Source of the DNA: Dyadobacter sp. UC 10
Lineage (GTDB): Bacteria; Bacteroidota; Bacteroidia; Cytophagales; Spirosomataceae
Reading direction: 5' to 3'
Length of the DNA stretch: 64,000 nt
NCBI RefSeq assembly: GCF_008369915.1
Contig: NZ_VSRN01000001.1
Coordinates: 6,444,501 to 6,508,500 of the forward strand
A program made the position numbers and the translations under genes. A model generated the notes under the pieces. The model worked only from the letters and a program-made list of their open reading frames with translations. It was not told the DNA's origin and made no database searches. This document shows positions 9,108 to 18,118 of this stretch, one piece after another. Every line of letters begins with the position of its first letter. Position 1 is the stretch's first letter.

Positions 9108-9386
9108 AAAAAGGCAGGGAAATTATGGGGGGCGCAAATGTATGATAAAAATGGAGCTTTTGTAAAAGCGTATCCAAATTCTGGCAGAGCTTTTTCACAG
9201 CGACCAAACAATTAAAATTGCATTTTTACAAGATCGACACCTACTGAAAAATCCAGCTGCTTGGAAGAATTCAAACTGTTGCTTTTTAACGAAATTACAC
9301 CTCAATAAATCGCCAAATAAACTGTTTACTTACGTAAAAAACTGACAATAAGATATATAAATATAAATAGCATCGATACACAATAT

Positions 9387-9410
9387 TATTTCTATATCAT
9401 CATAGAAATA
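9387..9410. promoter_or_regulatory. Perfect 9-bp palindrome, candidate operator
   Basis: TATTTCTAT and ATAGAAATA face each other across six bases (ATCATC). It lies about 47 bases upstream of the promoter element and 150 bases upstream of the T9SS gene. The spacing suits a dimeric regulator, but no regulator can be named. Confidence 0.4.
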
Positions 9411-9456
9411 AATTTTTGGACTTAACATATACTTTTACACTAACGTATATTGTGTG

Positions 9457-9464
9457 TAGGTTTG
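9457..9464 (+). promoter_or_regulatory. Bacteroidota -7 promoter element (TAnnTTTG)
   Basis: TAGGTTTG matches the TAnnTTTG consensus used by Bacteroidota primary sigma factor. It lies about 97 bases upstream of the ATG at 9561. No good TTTG was seen at the -33 position, so the assignment is moderate. Confidence 0.45.
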
Positions 9465-9560
9465 ATCAAAATACTTTTCTGACAGTTGGTTTTGTTTGAT
9501 TATTTAAAGATCTTAACAACCCTTAAATCTTTGATTTTCAACCCAAAACGTTCCTCGATC

Positions 9561-11000
9561 ATGAAAAACATTTACACCATTGGGTGTGCCATTATGATGG
9601 CGATCTGCCTCCAATTCAAAGCTAGCGCTCAGTGCTCTTTGGTCGACCCCGCAATTGAACTAAACAGTGTTTCCGACGACGGGGGAAACTGCAAGGTGAG
9701 TATCAACCTGTCGTTTACAATTGACAAGAACAACGGAAATAAGTTTACTTATGTGCACTTATGGAAGCCAAGCAACTATCCGAATATTTCGTACGAGTCG
9801 AAAGGCCCCAAAGCCGCGCAACTTGGAAGCGGCGTCCTGGCCACGCTTGCAATCGACACCGACGGGGCCATATCCCTGCTGTCGACGTATAGCGCAGATC
9901 CAACCAATGTTATCCCACTTTTCACTGGCCTCAATATTAATGAAGAAAGCCTTGGGGGAAACTTATCCCGGATTACCATCGACAACATTCAGTTTGTGGT
10001 TCCGGGAGCTTGTAATGTACTGCCTATTCTGAAGGCAGATGTCTGGTCGACGCAGGCTGCAAGTGCTAATCCAAATATCCACTGCTATAACAAAGGTTTC
10101 AATCTGCAGATCAGCGATCCGGTGATTTCAGGTAAAATTAATTGTAATGAACCCGGAGGTCCGCGTACTTACGATCTGGATATTATTACGACCAATCCAT
10201 TGCCGTTTGCGGTTACTTACAAACTTTACCTGGATGACGGCGTTTTGGTAGACGGATCTAATGCTTTCAGCGCGGATGATGAACTTTTTTATACCAGTCC
10301 GGTAACCGATCTGTCATCTTCACTGCCTATACATAGCAAGGATGAAAACTATCCCTACGAATTCCTTGAAGACAAACGTTCTATCTGGGTGGTTTTGACA
10401 GCCCCAAGTTTGCCCAATGCCATTGTCGCGGAACTGTATAATGGTTGCCTGATTACGCTACCGGTTGTGCTCTCAAGGTTTACCGGTTCACTACTAGACA
10501 ATTCCATTAGTCTTTCGTGGTCAACAACCGAAGAGTCGGGAAGCAGTTATTTTACTGTAGAGCGGAGTTCCGATTCGAAAGAATTCATGCAGCTTGGAAA
10601 GGTAAATGCGAAAAACAATTCATCCGGCACACAACGGTACAACTTTCTAGACGAAAATCCGCTGAGCGGAGCAAACTACTACCGCCTGCGAATGGTCGAC
10701 CTCGACGGGCGGTACGAGCATTCGCGCATCATAGCGATCGATAACAGCGCCGGCAGCCTTGCTTTTGAATTGCTGGGCAACCCAGCGACGAGCCACGAAA
10801 TCAAATTTTTGCTGAAAAATGAAGATGCGTCCCAAATACGCCTTCATGATCTCTCCGGAAAATCAATTCATTTTTCACTTATTAAATCCGGCAACGACTT
10901 CATGCTGACGCCAAAAGGTAGTTTAACGTCAGGCTTATACGTGTTATCGTTACAAAGGAGCGGTGCCGGCGTTGTGGCCAAAAAACTGCTGGTTCCTTAG
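9561..11000 (+). CDS. Secreted protein with T9SS type A sorting domain
   Basis: 479-residue exported protein. The ATG at 9561 is preferred to an upstream TTG at 9486 because it gives a clean signal peptide (MKNIYTIGCAIMMAICLQF, cleavage near ASAQ). The central part, rich in Gly, Asn and Asp, is not recognised. The C-terminal 170 residues have the module common to Cytophagales cargo: LPVVLSRF, LSWSTTEESGSSYF.VERS, NYYRLRMVDLDGRYEHS, then a sorting domain ending GLYVLSL.RSG...KKLLVP. The protein is thus exported to the periplasm by Sec and across the outer membrane by T9SS. Cysteines in the mature N-terminal half may form disulphides. A terminator follows at 11037. Function is unknown; adhesion or surface structure is a guess. 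Confidence 0.85.
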   Translation: MKNIYTIGCAIMMAICLQFKASAQCSLVDPAIELNSVSDDGGNCKVSINLSFTIDKNNGNKFTYVHLWKPSNYPNISYESKGPKAAQLGSGVLATLAIDTDGAISLLSTYSADPTNVIPLFTGLNINEESLGGNLSRITIDNIQFVVPGACNVLPILKADVWSTQAASANPNIHCYNKGFNLQISDPVISGKINCNEPGGPRTYDLDIITTNPLPFAVTYKLYLDDGVLVDGSNAFSADDELFYTSPVTDLSSSLPIHSKDENYPYEFLEDKRSIWVVLTAPSLPNAIVAELYNGCLITLPVVLSRFTGSLLDNSISLSWSTTEESGSSYFTVERSSDSKEFMQLGKVNAKNNSSGTQRYNFLDENPLSGANYYRLRMVDLDGRYEHSRIIAIDNSAGSLAFELLGNPATSHEIKFLLKNEDASQIRLHDLSGKSIHFSLIKSGNDFMLTPKGSLTSGLYVLSLQRSGAGVVAKKLLVP

Positions 11001-11036
11001 ACTGGCAAAAAGGCAACTTCTCTGTCGTTTGTTCCT

Positions 11037-11071
11037 AGCGTCTCCGGGTATGTAGTCCGGGGACGCTTTTT
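11037..11071 (+). terminator. Terminator after the T9SS protein
   Basis: AGCGTCTCCGG at 11037-11047 pairs with CCGGGGACGCT at 11057-11067 (11 bp with one G-T pair), followed by TTTT. It sits between two convergent genes. Confidence 0.75.
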
Positions 11072-11112
11072 ACTTACATCCCCAGCCCGCAGTTTGCCTG
11101 GCATGCAAGTCC

Positions 11113-13503
11113 TCAGCCTTTCAAAGCGTCAACCGGATTCTGCATCGCCGCCTTGCCTACCCTGATCCCGACCGTAAGTGAGGTAATTAAAATGGCAGCG
11201 AAAATGGTCACCGTCATATCCGTCCATGAAATTTGTATTCTATAACTGAAATCCTGCAGCCAGTTATTCATCATGTACCAGACTACTGGTGATACTACGA
11301 TTACGGAAATCAGAACAAGCTTCAAAAATTCGCTCGATACAAGCCGCATGAGTCCGGGTACAGAGGCACCCAACACCTTGCGGATACCTATTTCCCGCCT
11401 GCGTTTTAAAGTCTCAAAATGAGTAAGACCAAACAATCCGATACCACAAACAAAAATAGCAAGCCCCACGGCGTACCCGATAATTCTCTTCCACCTCTGT
11501 TCGCTTGCATAATGATTTTCAATTTCATCTTCAAGAAAAGCAAACTGATAAAAGTGATCAGGGAAGGAATTTCTGAACGCTTTTCCTATCGCGGCCAGCG
11601 CGGCTGTGGTCTTTCCTTTATGGACCTTGATCAGCAAATTTCCATTATCCTTTAATTCAATGATCCTTGGTGGGATTTCATACTTCAGGGATCCGGTATG
11701 AAAATCCCGGATGATGCCTATTACCGTTTTTGGTGCCTCACCTTCAAGTTGAATTATTTCTGAAACAGCGCTTTCCCAGCCTGCGCGTTTCAGGAATTTT
11801 TCATTTACAATAACCGAATTAGAATCCGATTGCGAATGCTCCTGAAAATTCCGCCCGGATTTTATTTCAATTCCAAGTGTCGGAATATAATGCTGGTCAA
11901 CAAACACACGCTCCGCTTTAAATTCACGGCCATTTATAACCTGCTTGCTATCTCCCCAGGAATTGAGCGATCCATTTGAAATCTTTTCAATAAAAGGAGA
12001 AGATTTCAGCTGATTTGTAAAAAAAGATCTTTCTGCCCGGTTTGCCCTTCCAAATGGTATCGGCACAAATACAATTCCCGAAGGGTTATAGCCCAGATTT
12101 TTTTGCGAGATAAAATTCATTTGCCGGTAATAAACAATCACCGCGAATATCAAACCCATCGCAAAAGAAAACTGCAGGACGATCAGGACCCTGCTTAAAT
12201 ATTTTTTCCCGCCCCAGTTCTGCTTGTTTTTTAAAATATCCACTGAATTAAAGATCGACAATTTAATTGCCGGGTAGCAACCGATGACCATTACATACGC
12301 GCTGAGTACCACCGCCGCGACGGTAAAAAATTCCAGGTCTTCGGGAAATGAGAGGTGAATATCTTTTTCAGCTATTTGATTTAAAACCGGCAGACTTAAT
12401 GCCACCATCAGCGATGAAAGAAGAAAGGAGACAATACAAACTACGATGGTTTCTGCTAAGAGGTGCCAGATTAGCTGGCGCGACGTACTACCTGCAATTT
12501 TGCGCACACCAATTTCTCTGGACCTTTGGGAAAACCCGGAAATGCTCAGGTTAAGAAAGTTGACACTGGCCATCATCATGATCATAACGGCTATCCCACC
12601 CAGAATAAACGAATACGCAAGAAGGCTTTCATTGGCCAATGCCGGGTAACGGCTTCGCTTCGATCCGGCATCATTGTCAAATATATTCAAATGCATGTCT
12701 GCAATTGGCTGCAAGCCAAATTCGATGTCCGCAGCGCGTATCCCGGCTTTTTTTATCTGTTCTTTTGCCTCCCTGGTAAAAACGCGGGCAAATTTTGCTT
12801 TCAGTTGTTCGAGATTTGTGTTTGGATGCAATAATACAAATGTGCTGAGATAGGGATTCAGCCAGTCATTGTCATTAAACCACCGTTGCAAGAATTTGAA
12901 AGGCACTACCGCCTGGAATTTGAGAGAAGAGTTGGCAGGCAAATTTTTAGCGACGCCGGTTATTAAAAAAGTTTCGATCGCCGGACCGTCTTCCAGGCCG
13001 AGGGTTCTGCCGACGACGCCGGCTTTCCCAAAAAACTTCATAGCCATTTCTTCCGTGATGACTATGGAATTCATATCCCTGAGTGCCTGCGAGGCATTTC
13101 CCTGCAATAGCGGAAAAGAAAAAACTTCAAAAAAATTGGGGTCTGCATAGGTAACACTCACCTTATAGCCTTTTTTCCTGTCGACAACGATATTGTGGGT
13201 TTCGTCGAGCCACAGCCTTACGAATTCCGTTATCTCCGGAATAGCGGCCTTAAAAGCCGGGCCCTGGATCTGGCCAGTCGTTCCGAGGATCGTATTGCCA
13301 CTGTTCCGCTGGTCCCTGGTGGTTATCCTGTAGATACGTTGCCCATTTTCATGGAATGAGTCAAAGCTGCTTTCATCTTTTATAAACAATACAGCAAGCA
13401 GCACGCAGCTCATTCCCAGGACCAGCCCAACAATTTTGATGGAAGATGAGAATTTCCGTCTCCACAGATAGCGCACAGAAAATAGTAAAGAGGACCTGAA
13501 CAT
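11113..13503 (-). CDS. MacB/FtsX-type ABC transporter permease
   Basis: 796-residue membrane protein with the duplicated layout of Bacteroidota FtsX-like permeases: a transmembrane helix near residue 20-40, a periplasmic MacB core domain, an FtsX domain of three helices (about 290-420), a second transmembrane and periplasmic domain, and a final FtsX domain (about 680-790) ending RVGKAAMQNPVDALKG. The ERRREIGIRKVLGAS-type motif occurs twice (RSREIGVRKIAGS and RRREIGIRKVLGAS), marking the cytoplasmic coupling loops. It should work with a separate ATPase, which is not in this window. Such permeases export small molecules or peptides or respond to antimicrobial peptides. It stands alone in its transcript as far as can be seen. 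Confidence 0.9.
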   Translation of the reverse strand: MFRSSLLFSVRYLWRRKFSSSIKIVGLVLGMSCVLLAVLFIKDESSFDSFHENGQRIYRITTRDQRNSGNTILGTTGQIQGPAFKAAIPEITEFVRLWLDETHNIVVDRKKGYKVSVTYADPNFFEVFSFPLLQGNASQALRDMNSIVITEEMAMKFFGKAGVVGRTLGLEDGPAIETFLITGVAKNLPANSSLKFQAVVPFKFLQRWFNDNDWLNPYLSTFVLLHPNTNLEQLKAKFARVFTREAKEQIKKAGIRAADIEFGLQPIADMHLNIFDNDAGSKRSRYPALANESLLAYSFILGGIAVMIMMMASVNFLNLSISGFSQRSREIGVRKIAGSTSRQLIWHLLAETIVVCIVSFLLSSLMVALSLPVLNQIAEKDIHLSFPEDLEFFTVAAVVLSAYVMVIGCYPAIKLSIFNSVDILKNKQNWGGKKYLSRVLIVLQFSFAMGLIFAVIVYYRQMNFISQKNLGYNPSGIVFVPIPFGRANRAERSFFTNQLKSSPFIEKISNGSLNSWGDSKQVINGREFKAERVFVDQHYIPTLGIEIKSGRNFQEHSQSDSNSVIVNEKFLKRAGWESAVSEIIQLEGEAPKTVIGIIRDFHTGSLKYEIPPRIIELKDNGNLLIKVHKGKTTAALAAIGKAFRNSFPDHFYQFAFLEDEIENHYASEQRWKRIIGYAVGLAIFVCGIGLFGLTHFETLKRRREIGIRKVLGASVPGLMRLVSSEFLKLVLISVIVVSPVVWYMMNNWLQDFSYRIQISWTDMTVTIFAAILITSLTVGIRVGKAAMQNPVDALKG

Positions 13504-13700
13504 GAAAAATTATTGAAGTACAGGTTTCGGCCTGGCTTAGGTTTTGAATTTAAGAAGCGTATGGCGATCATGGATTGGTGCCATCATAAATCAAAGATAT
13601 TGTGCGCCAAATACCGGTGAGATTTTTAACGGTTAAAAGTTGTAAAGGATGTGTAAATGTTTGTAAAACCTGCTACTGTATCAATTTTAGGCTAGCTGAA

Positions 13701-14342
13701 CTACAAATTTCTTTTATTGCTTTCAATGGCAATGAACTCCGGCAAATAATCGGGCGTACATCCTTTTGATACCATGTCACCTTTATAAAGGCCTGTTTTT
13801 TCTCCAATTGTGACACACCGGTTCCGGTACTGTTTTTCAAAAACTCCAATCCAGCCGGCAGTAAAATTCATTGCCCACTGAACTTCCGGTTTTTCTTTGA
13901 CAATGTTGGTTTCTATTTTATTTAGTAATTCCGAAGTATTCGCAGGCGGTGTTTGTCCCATCCACCTTAAACGCGCCTGATAATACCAGAATATCCGTCT
14001 CAGCAGAGCCGAAGAATTATTTTCCCATGATCCGATCAGTGCAATTGTCTTCTTGTCTTTGGTAAGTTGATTGGCCATAAGCCAGTCGATCAGCTGATTT
14101 CGTTCATCCAATGGATGCGACTGCATATCGCGATCAAGCTCATTAATAAAATCTTCTGAAATGCGCTTGTTATCCAAAATCAAGATGGCCAGCAGCCTGG
14201 GAAAAAACCTGCCGGTAGACCAAAGTTCCAAAGCCAACTCATGGTCCTTTTTGATATCCTTGGCGATTTTCCGCAAGTCTCCCAGCTTGGTTTGGGTGTT
14301 GATCTGTCCCAAAATGTTTTCTGCATTTGAAGAGAATTTCAT
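13701..14342 (-). CDS. DNA alkylation repair (AlkD-like) HEAT-repeat protein
   Basis: 213-residue, mostly helical protein resembling the bacterial DNA alkylation repair family, whose AlkD member is a HEAT-like DNA glycosylase for alkylated purines. Supporting segments are LRKIAKDIKKDHELALELWSTG, FFPRLLAILILDN, DRDMQSHPLDERNQLIDWLM and the C-terminal NFTAGWIGVFEKQYR...GLYKGDMVSKGC. The last part, ending in a conserved Cys near residue 193, recalls a shorter Bacteroidota branch of the family. Catalytic residues could not be aligned by eye, so glycosylase activity is inferred. It is not linked to neighbours; the gene upstream is divergent across 535 bases. Confidence 0.7.
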   Translation of the reverse strand: MKFSSNAENILGQINTQTKLGDLRKIAKDIKKDHELALELWSTGRFFPRLLAILILDNKRISEDFINELDRDMQSHPLDERNQLIDWLMANQLTKDKKTIALIGSWENNSSALLRRIFWYYQARLRWMGQTPPANTSELLNKIETNIVKEKPEVQWAMNFTAGWIGVFEKQYRNRCVTIGEKTGLYKGDMVSKGCTPDYLPEFIAIESNKRNL

Positions 14343-14604
14343 GACAATTTTTTATTAGTGAAATAATTAAATCATGAGCTTATAATTTAGAAACATTTAA
14401 AAGCATAACCGGGGTTCCGCACCATCCCGGCTCTTTCCCGAGTTAATGACCCTGGAAAGGCTATCTTCTTTCATGCGCCCGCTCAAATACACCTTTCCCC
14501 CGCAACAAGATTGTTTCCAGGGCAGACTTGAATTCGAGTCATGTTAATTATGATTTTCACTATCAAAACACGACGAAAAATCCCATCGGTGCAAATATAT
14601 AGCC

Positions 14605-14622
14605 GTAGTAATTAAACGATAG
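14605..14622 (+). promoter_or_regulatory. 18-bp shared element, copy 1
   Basis: GTAGTAATTAAACGATAG matches the copy at 19523 at 16 of 18 positions, and identity continues into the following GG(G/T)ATC. Located 256 bases upstream of the LytS-type kinase. Candidate operator for one of the local regulators. Confidence 0.45.
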
Positions 14623-14708
14623 GGATCATACTTGTTAATGGAAATCTGACCATTTCAATTACAAATTTTATTTCAATATAAAACAGGGATCAATTGCCGA
14701 CAGGTAAT

Positions 14709-14726
14709 GTAGAAATCGAACTATAA
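14709..14726 (+). promoter_or_regulatory. 18-bp shared element, copy 2
   Basis: GTAGAAATCGAACTATAA matches the copy at 19523 at 15 of 18 positions, in the same orientation as copy 1 and 104 bases after it. Located 152 bases upstream of the kinase start. Confidence 0.35.
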
Positions 14727-14877
14727 TTCCCTGGTTGATTTAGCACACCTCAGTCTTTTTTGATTAGTATTAAAGCTATTTTCATCGTAAAAAAACTAAC
14801 CGGAAACCTGCACTCCCGCTACAATTCCGTTGCCTGCCGGGCAATAACTTTACCTACCCCATCTTTGACCGGTTAGG

Positions 14878-16785
14878 ATGACAAAAATTAAAGTTTCGAT
14901 TATCGAAATACTGTTCACAATAATTTATCTCTTATCTTTTATTCCATCAGGCTATTGCGCTCCCTTGTCGGGTAACCCGGAACCTGACCGCATCGTGTGC
15001 CTGTACGGGCGCCCGCTTCATGATAACGATGTGGGCGCAGTGATGTCCGGAATCGCCGGCCGTGATTACAGTTCCAGTATCCAAACCAGTTTATTCCTCC
15101 CAGGGACATCAGTTTGGCTTTTTATTCCCTATTCCATACTCAGGAATGACAAAACCAGGAAATACCTCGTCACCGGCTACCAGGATGGAATTGACGTCTT
15201 TCAGCGAAAAGGGAAGCAATGGAAGAAAATCAAAAAGGCCGGAAAATATGCCAGTTTTCCGGCCGGTGCTTTAAAAGAACGGTATTTTGTCAAACTTTTC
15301 GACGCATTCCCTGCCGATACATCATCTGCATTTCTGGTTGTTTGCAGGAAGAACAACAATTATTTTTTCTCGGATTTACAAGCCGACCTGAAATCAGAAG
15401 CACAATTAGCTGCCTGGCACTCAGCGTTCATGGCGTCGGCGGATGCGTATCCCAAACTGACACTTCCCTTCTTCGGGATCGCATTTACGACGATTATTTT
15501 GCTGCTGGTCAAATTCTTCCTCTCCCACGACCGCGCCTACTCTTTCCATGCTGTTGGCCATATCCTGTTCCTGCTGTTTTTCATATTGCTTTACTATCAT
15601 TTTCCGGTCAATATAGACGGCGGCCCCTTTGATAATCCGCTCTACTGTGTATATCTCGACAAGTTCTTCCTTTTTTTAAGTATTTCCTCCCTGCTTATTT
15701 CGCTGCGTTTTTTCTATCAAAGCGGAAAATGGGTTACGCTCAATAACCGGTTCACCAAAATTCTTGCCTCCACCTCGACTTTCATTGCATTCCTGGTTTT
15801 AGTCTTCCCATACGTGACCGACAGGTATTATATGATCAACAATGGATGCATGATTGCCGCAACCGCCATTACCATGCTGCTGGGTATTCATCTCGTCAGG
15901 ATCCGGGCGGAAATTAAAGGCGCATTCAGGATCATCGTCGTCGGGCTTATCTTCCTTGTTTCCTTTGTCTACCTGGGTTTCGGGATGGTACTTTTTTCCA
16001 ATAGCCGGCTGCACATTGGCCTGGAAGTCCTGCAGGCCTTTCCGATGCTGATCGGCGTAGGGGTAAACAACATCTTCATTATCATCGCTTTTGCGAAACG
16101 GGAGCACCAGATCCAGCAGGAAAGTCTGGAATTAAAGGCGAAGGCAATTGAAACGGAAATGTCGGTGGTCCAAAAAAGCCTCAACCCCCATTTCATCTTC
16201 AACTGCCTGAATCTTATTGATTCGTTCCTGTACGTGAATAACAGCCGCTCGGCGCGGGAGGTACTTTTTAATTTCAGCGATCTGCTCAGACTGGTGATCG
16301 ATAAATCGCCGCAGCGGCTCATCCTGCTGGCCGAAGAACTCAGAATGCTCGAATTGTACATAAACCTGGAACAGTCCAGGTCACACCAGAGCTTCACTTT
16401 TGAAATAGCCATCGACAAGCAACTGGATGTACAACAGATGCAGGTGCCGCCCCTGATCATTCAGCCAATGGTCGAAAATGCCATCAAACATGGTATCCTG
16501 AACCTAAAAACGACCGGCGGCCGCGTTACCGTTTCCATCAGTAAAGCGACCTCTTCCCTGCTCAGGATTGCCATAGACGACAATGGGGTCGGCATGAATG
16601 CCACGATGGCCCTTGACCGCGCCAGCTATCTTTCGGGAAGCCACGTTGGAATATCCCTTACCAGGAAAAGACTGGAAATCATGTCAGAAGTTTTTGATGC
16701 GGAGTCCAGGCTCGAAATCTTTGAAAAAACCGGCCGGCAAGGAGGTACAACTGTAAACTTATTCCTGCCAATCCTTAAAGTCTGA
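14878..16785 (+). CDS. LytS-type membrane sensor histidine kinase (7TM-DISM)
   Basis: 635-residue kinase. Order: signal peptide/first helix (about 5-28), an extracytoplasmic domain to about 190, seven transmembrane helices of the 7TMR-DISM type (about 196-405), a short coiled linker, then the His_kinase domain with the phosphorylated histidine H438 in KSLNPHFIFNCLN and the ATPase N box QPMVENAIKHG (N534) and DDNGVGM G box (567-573). This domain set is known from Bacteroidota YehU/LytS-like kinases that partner with LytTR regulators. The partner lies 5 bases downstream. Two copies of an 18-bp element upstream suggest control by a DNA-binding regulator. Signal unknown; 7TM-DISM proteins often sense carbohydrates or small ligands. 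Confidence 0.93.
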   Translation: MTKIKVSIIEILFTIIYLLSFIPSGYCAPLSGNPEPDRIVCLYGRPLHDNDVGAVMSGIAGRDYSSSIQTSLFLPGTSVWLFIPYSILRNDKTRKYLVTGYQDGIDVFQRKGKQWKKIKKAGKYASFPAGALKERYFVKLFDAFPADTSSAFLVVCRKNNNYFFSDLQADLKSEAQLAAWHSAFMASADAYPKLTLPFFGIAFTTIILLLVKFFLSHDRAYSFHAVGHILFLLFFILLYYHFPVNIDGGPFDNPLYCVYLDKFFLFLSISSLLISLRFFYQSGKWVTLNNRFTKILASTSTFIAFLVLVFPYVTDRYYMINNGCMIAATAITMLLGIHLVRIRAEIKGAFRIIVVGLIFLVSFVYLGFGMVLFSNSRLHIGLEVLQAFPMLIGVGVNNIFIIIAFAKREHQIQQESLELKAKAIETEMSVVQKSLNPHFIFNCLNLIDSFLYVNNSRSAREVLFNFSDLLRLVIDKSPQRLILLAEELRMLELYINLEQSRSHQSFTFEIAIDKQLDVQQMQVPPLIIQPMVENAIKHGILNLKTTGGRVTVSISKATSSLLRIAIDDNGVGMNATMALDRASYLSGSHVGISLTRKRLEIMSEVFDAESRLEIFEKTGRQGGTTVNLFLPILKV

Positions 16786-16789
16786 CGCC

Positions 16790-17533
16790 ATGCCAACTGT
16801 ATATATCATCGACGACGAGCTTCGATCAGGAGAATTGCTGAAATCCAAAATTCAGGACCTCACGGATTACTTCGACAAAATTGAATCGTTTACCAACCCG
16901 CTGGTCGCTTATAAATCCATCCTTGAATTGTCGCCGGACCTCATTTTCCTCGACATTGAGATGCCGCAGATCAATGGCATCGACCTGCTCCAGAATATCC
17001 GGCACATGAACATTCCGACTGTTTACGTAACGGCTTTTTCGGAATACTCGATCACAGCCATTAAACAACAGATATTCGATTACATTCTCAAACCGGTAAA
17101 AGAGCAGGAGTTGCTCGAAACCATCAACAAGTACATCGTATGGAAGCGCTCGCAGGATGCTCCCTCACTTTGGACGAAGCCTTCCATCAGCGAGCTGCTT
17201 TTGAAGCAAAACAACAAGATTCCCATCCACACCTCCGAAAGCATTAACCTGATTGCGATCAATCAGATCGTCCATGTGCTGGGCGTAGATAACTATTCCA
17301 GGTTTCATTTCATGGATGGAAGTAACCTGCTCTCTTCCAGGACCTTGAAATTTTACGAACAACTACTCGCGCCATTTGGATTCATCCGGGCACATAAATC
17401 GCACCTCGTCAATATGATATTCGTCGACAAGCTCATCACGCGTGACGGCGGCTACGTTCAATTGCGTTCGTCAGAATTACTACCCGTCTCACGCGAGAAA
17501 AAGCAGGAAATTCTGGATTGGTTCAAAATCTAG
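16790..17533 (+). CDS. LytTR-family response regulator
   Basis: 247 residues: receiver domain at 1-120 with acidic pair DDE at 8-10, phospho-acceptor D55 in LIFLDIEMP, T81 and K101; then a LytTR DNA-binding domain (about 145-245) with IHTSESINLIAINQIVHVLGVDNYSRFH and the SHLVNM...RDGGYVQL segment. Together with the kinase 5 bases upstream it forms a complete two-component pair. It probably binds direct repeats upstream of target genes; whether these are the 18-bp elements nearby is inference. Spacing to the following receiver-like gene is 8 bases if that gene begins at 17541. Confidence 0.95.
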   Translation: MPTVYIIDDELRSGELLKSKIQDLTDYFDKIESFTNPLVAYKSILELSPDLIFLDIEMPQINGIDLLQNIRHMNIPTVYVTAFSEYSITAIKQQIFDYILKPVKEQELLETINKYIVWKRSQDAPSLWTKPSISELLLKQNNKIPIHTSESINLIAINQIVHVLGVDNYSRFHFMDGSNLLSSRTLKFYEQLLAPFGFIRAHKSHLVNMIFVDKLITRDGGYVQLRSSELLPVSREKKQEILDWFKI

Positions 17534-17666
17534 CAAGTCAATGGACCTGGTCAGCCTAAATGAAAACATTGTTTCCGTAATCCGCCGCCGGACTTGCACC
17601 GATAGCCATTGTCAGGAAGGCGTACTTCCAGTATGTTCGATGAGTTTCTCACAAACGCTGAACCCA

Positions 17667-18083
17667 ATGGAAAATATCTTAATCATCGATCGCCAGCCTA
17701 TGTTGAGGCTGGGCATGCGCGTCATTATCGGCGCTCATTTCCAGACATTGTCCATCCACGAGGCGGCAAGCATCAGCAAAGTGTCGGAAAGTCTTGACAA
17801 ACCGGCTATATCCGTCATCCTCCTCGGGCTTGATTGCGAGTCCGACACCCTTGATCCGGAAGACCTCATTTCCATTAAGAAAAGATTTCCGAAATCCCGG
17901 CTGATCATCTATGCCGATCAGATTCAGCATTGGAGGGCACTATTCAAGTTCCCCAAATCGATAGCGGCATTTGTTTCCAAAAAAGCGCATGAAAACGAGC
18001 TGATATGCTGCCTGAAATCCGTAATGAATGGCGTGCGCCAGGATTGGAAGCCGGCCGATGGCCCCTTGCTGGAAATACAGTGA
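17667..18083 (+). CDS. Receiver-like protein without a phospho-acceptor, no output domain
   Basis: 138 residues from the ATG at 17667; an in-frame ATG at 17541 would add 42 residues of no clear homology and lie 8 bases after the previous stop. The fold is that of a response-regulator receiver (ENILIIDRQPMLRLGMRVII, then beta-strand VILLGLD, then SAFVSKKAHENELICCLKSV). The usual phospho-acceptor position reads LLGLDCE with the Asp displaced, and the first acidic pair has only one Asp (IID-R). The Lys near the end (SKKA) is kept. There is no HTH; the coding region ends after the last receiver helix. It may act as a phosphorylation-independent partner of the two-component pair or be a decaying regulator. 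Confidence 0.65.
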   Translation: MENILIIDRQPMLRLGMRVIIGAHFQTLSIHEAASISKVSESLDKPAISVILLGLDCESDTLDPEDLISIKKRFPKSRLIIYADQIQHWRALFKFPKSIAAFVSKKAHENELICCLKSVMNGVRQDWKPADGPLLEIQ

Positions 18084-18118
18084 TTTAGCAAATGTAGTTT
18101 GCTGCGGTTATGCAGGCT

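Larger units (their letters stand above)
9108..9560. other. Divergent AT-rich intergenic region (453 bp)
   Basis: Separates the MATE gene (minus) from a T9SS protein gene (plus). No ORF of note. It is very AT-rich between about 9300 and 9450, contains a 9-bp palindrome at 9387-9410 and a TAnnTTTG promoter element at 9457-9464, so it is probably a control region for the surface-protein gene. Confidence 0.6.
14343..14877. other. Divergent intergenic region (535 bp) with two copies of an 18-bp element
   Basis: No gene recognised. It separates the AlkD-like gene from the LytS-type kinase. It contains two copies of GTAGTAATTAAACTATAA-like sequence at 14605 and 14709 that recur at 18779 and 19523, so it is likely the control region of the kinase operon. 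The stretch 14400-14540 is GC-richer and shows no open frame of interest. Confidence 0.55.
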
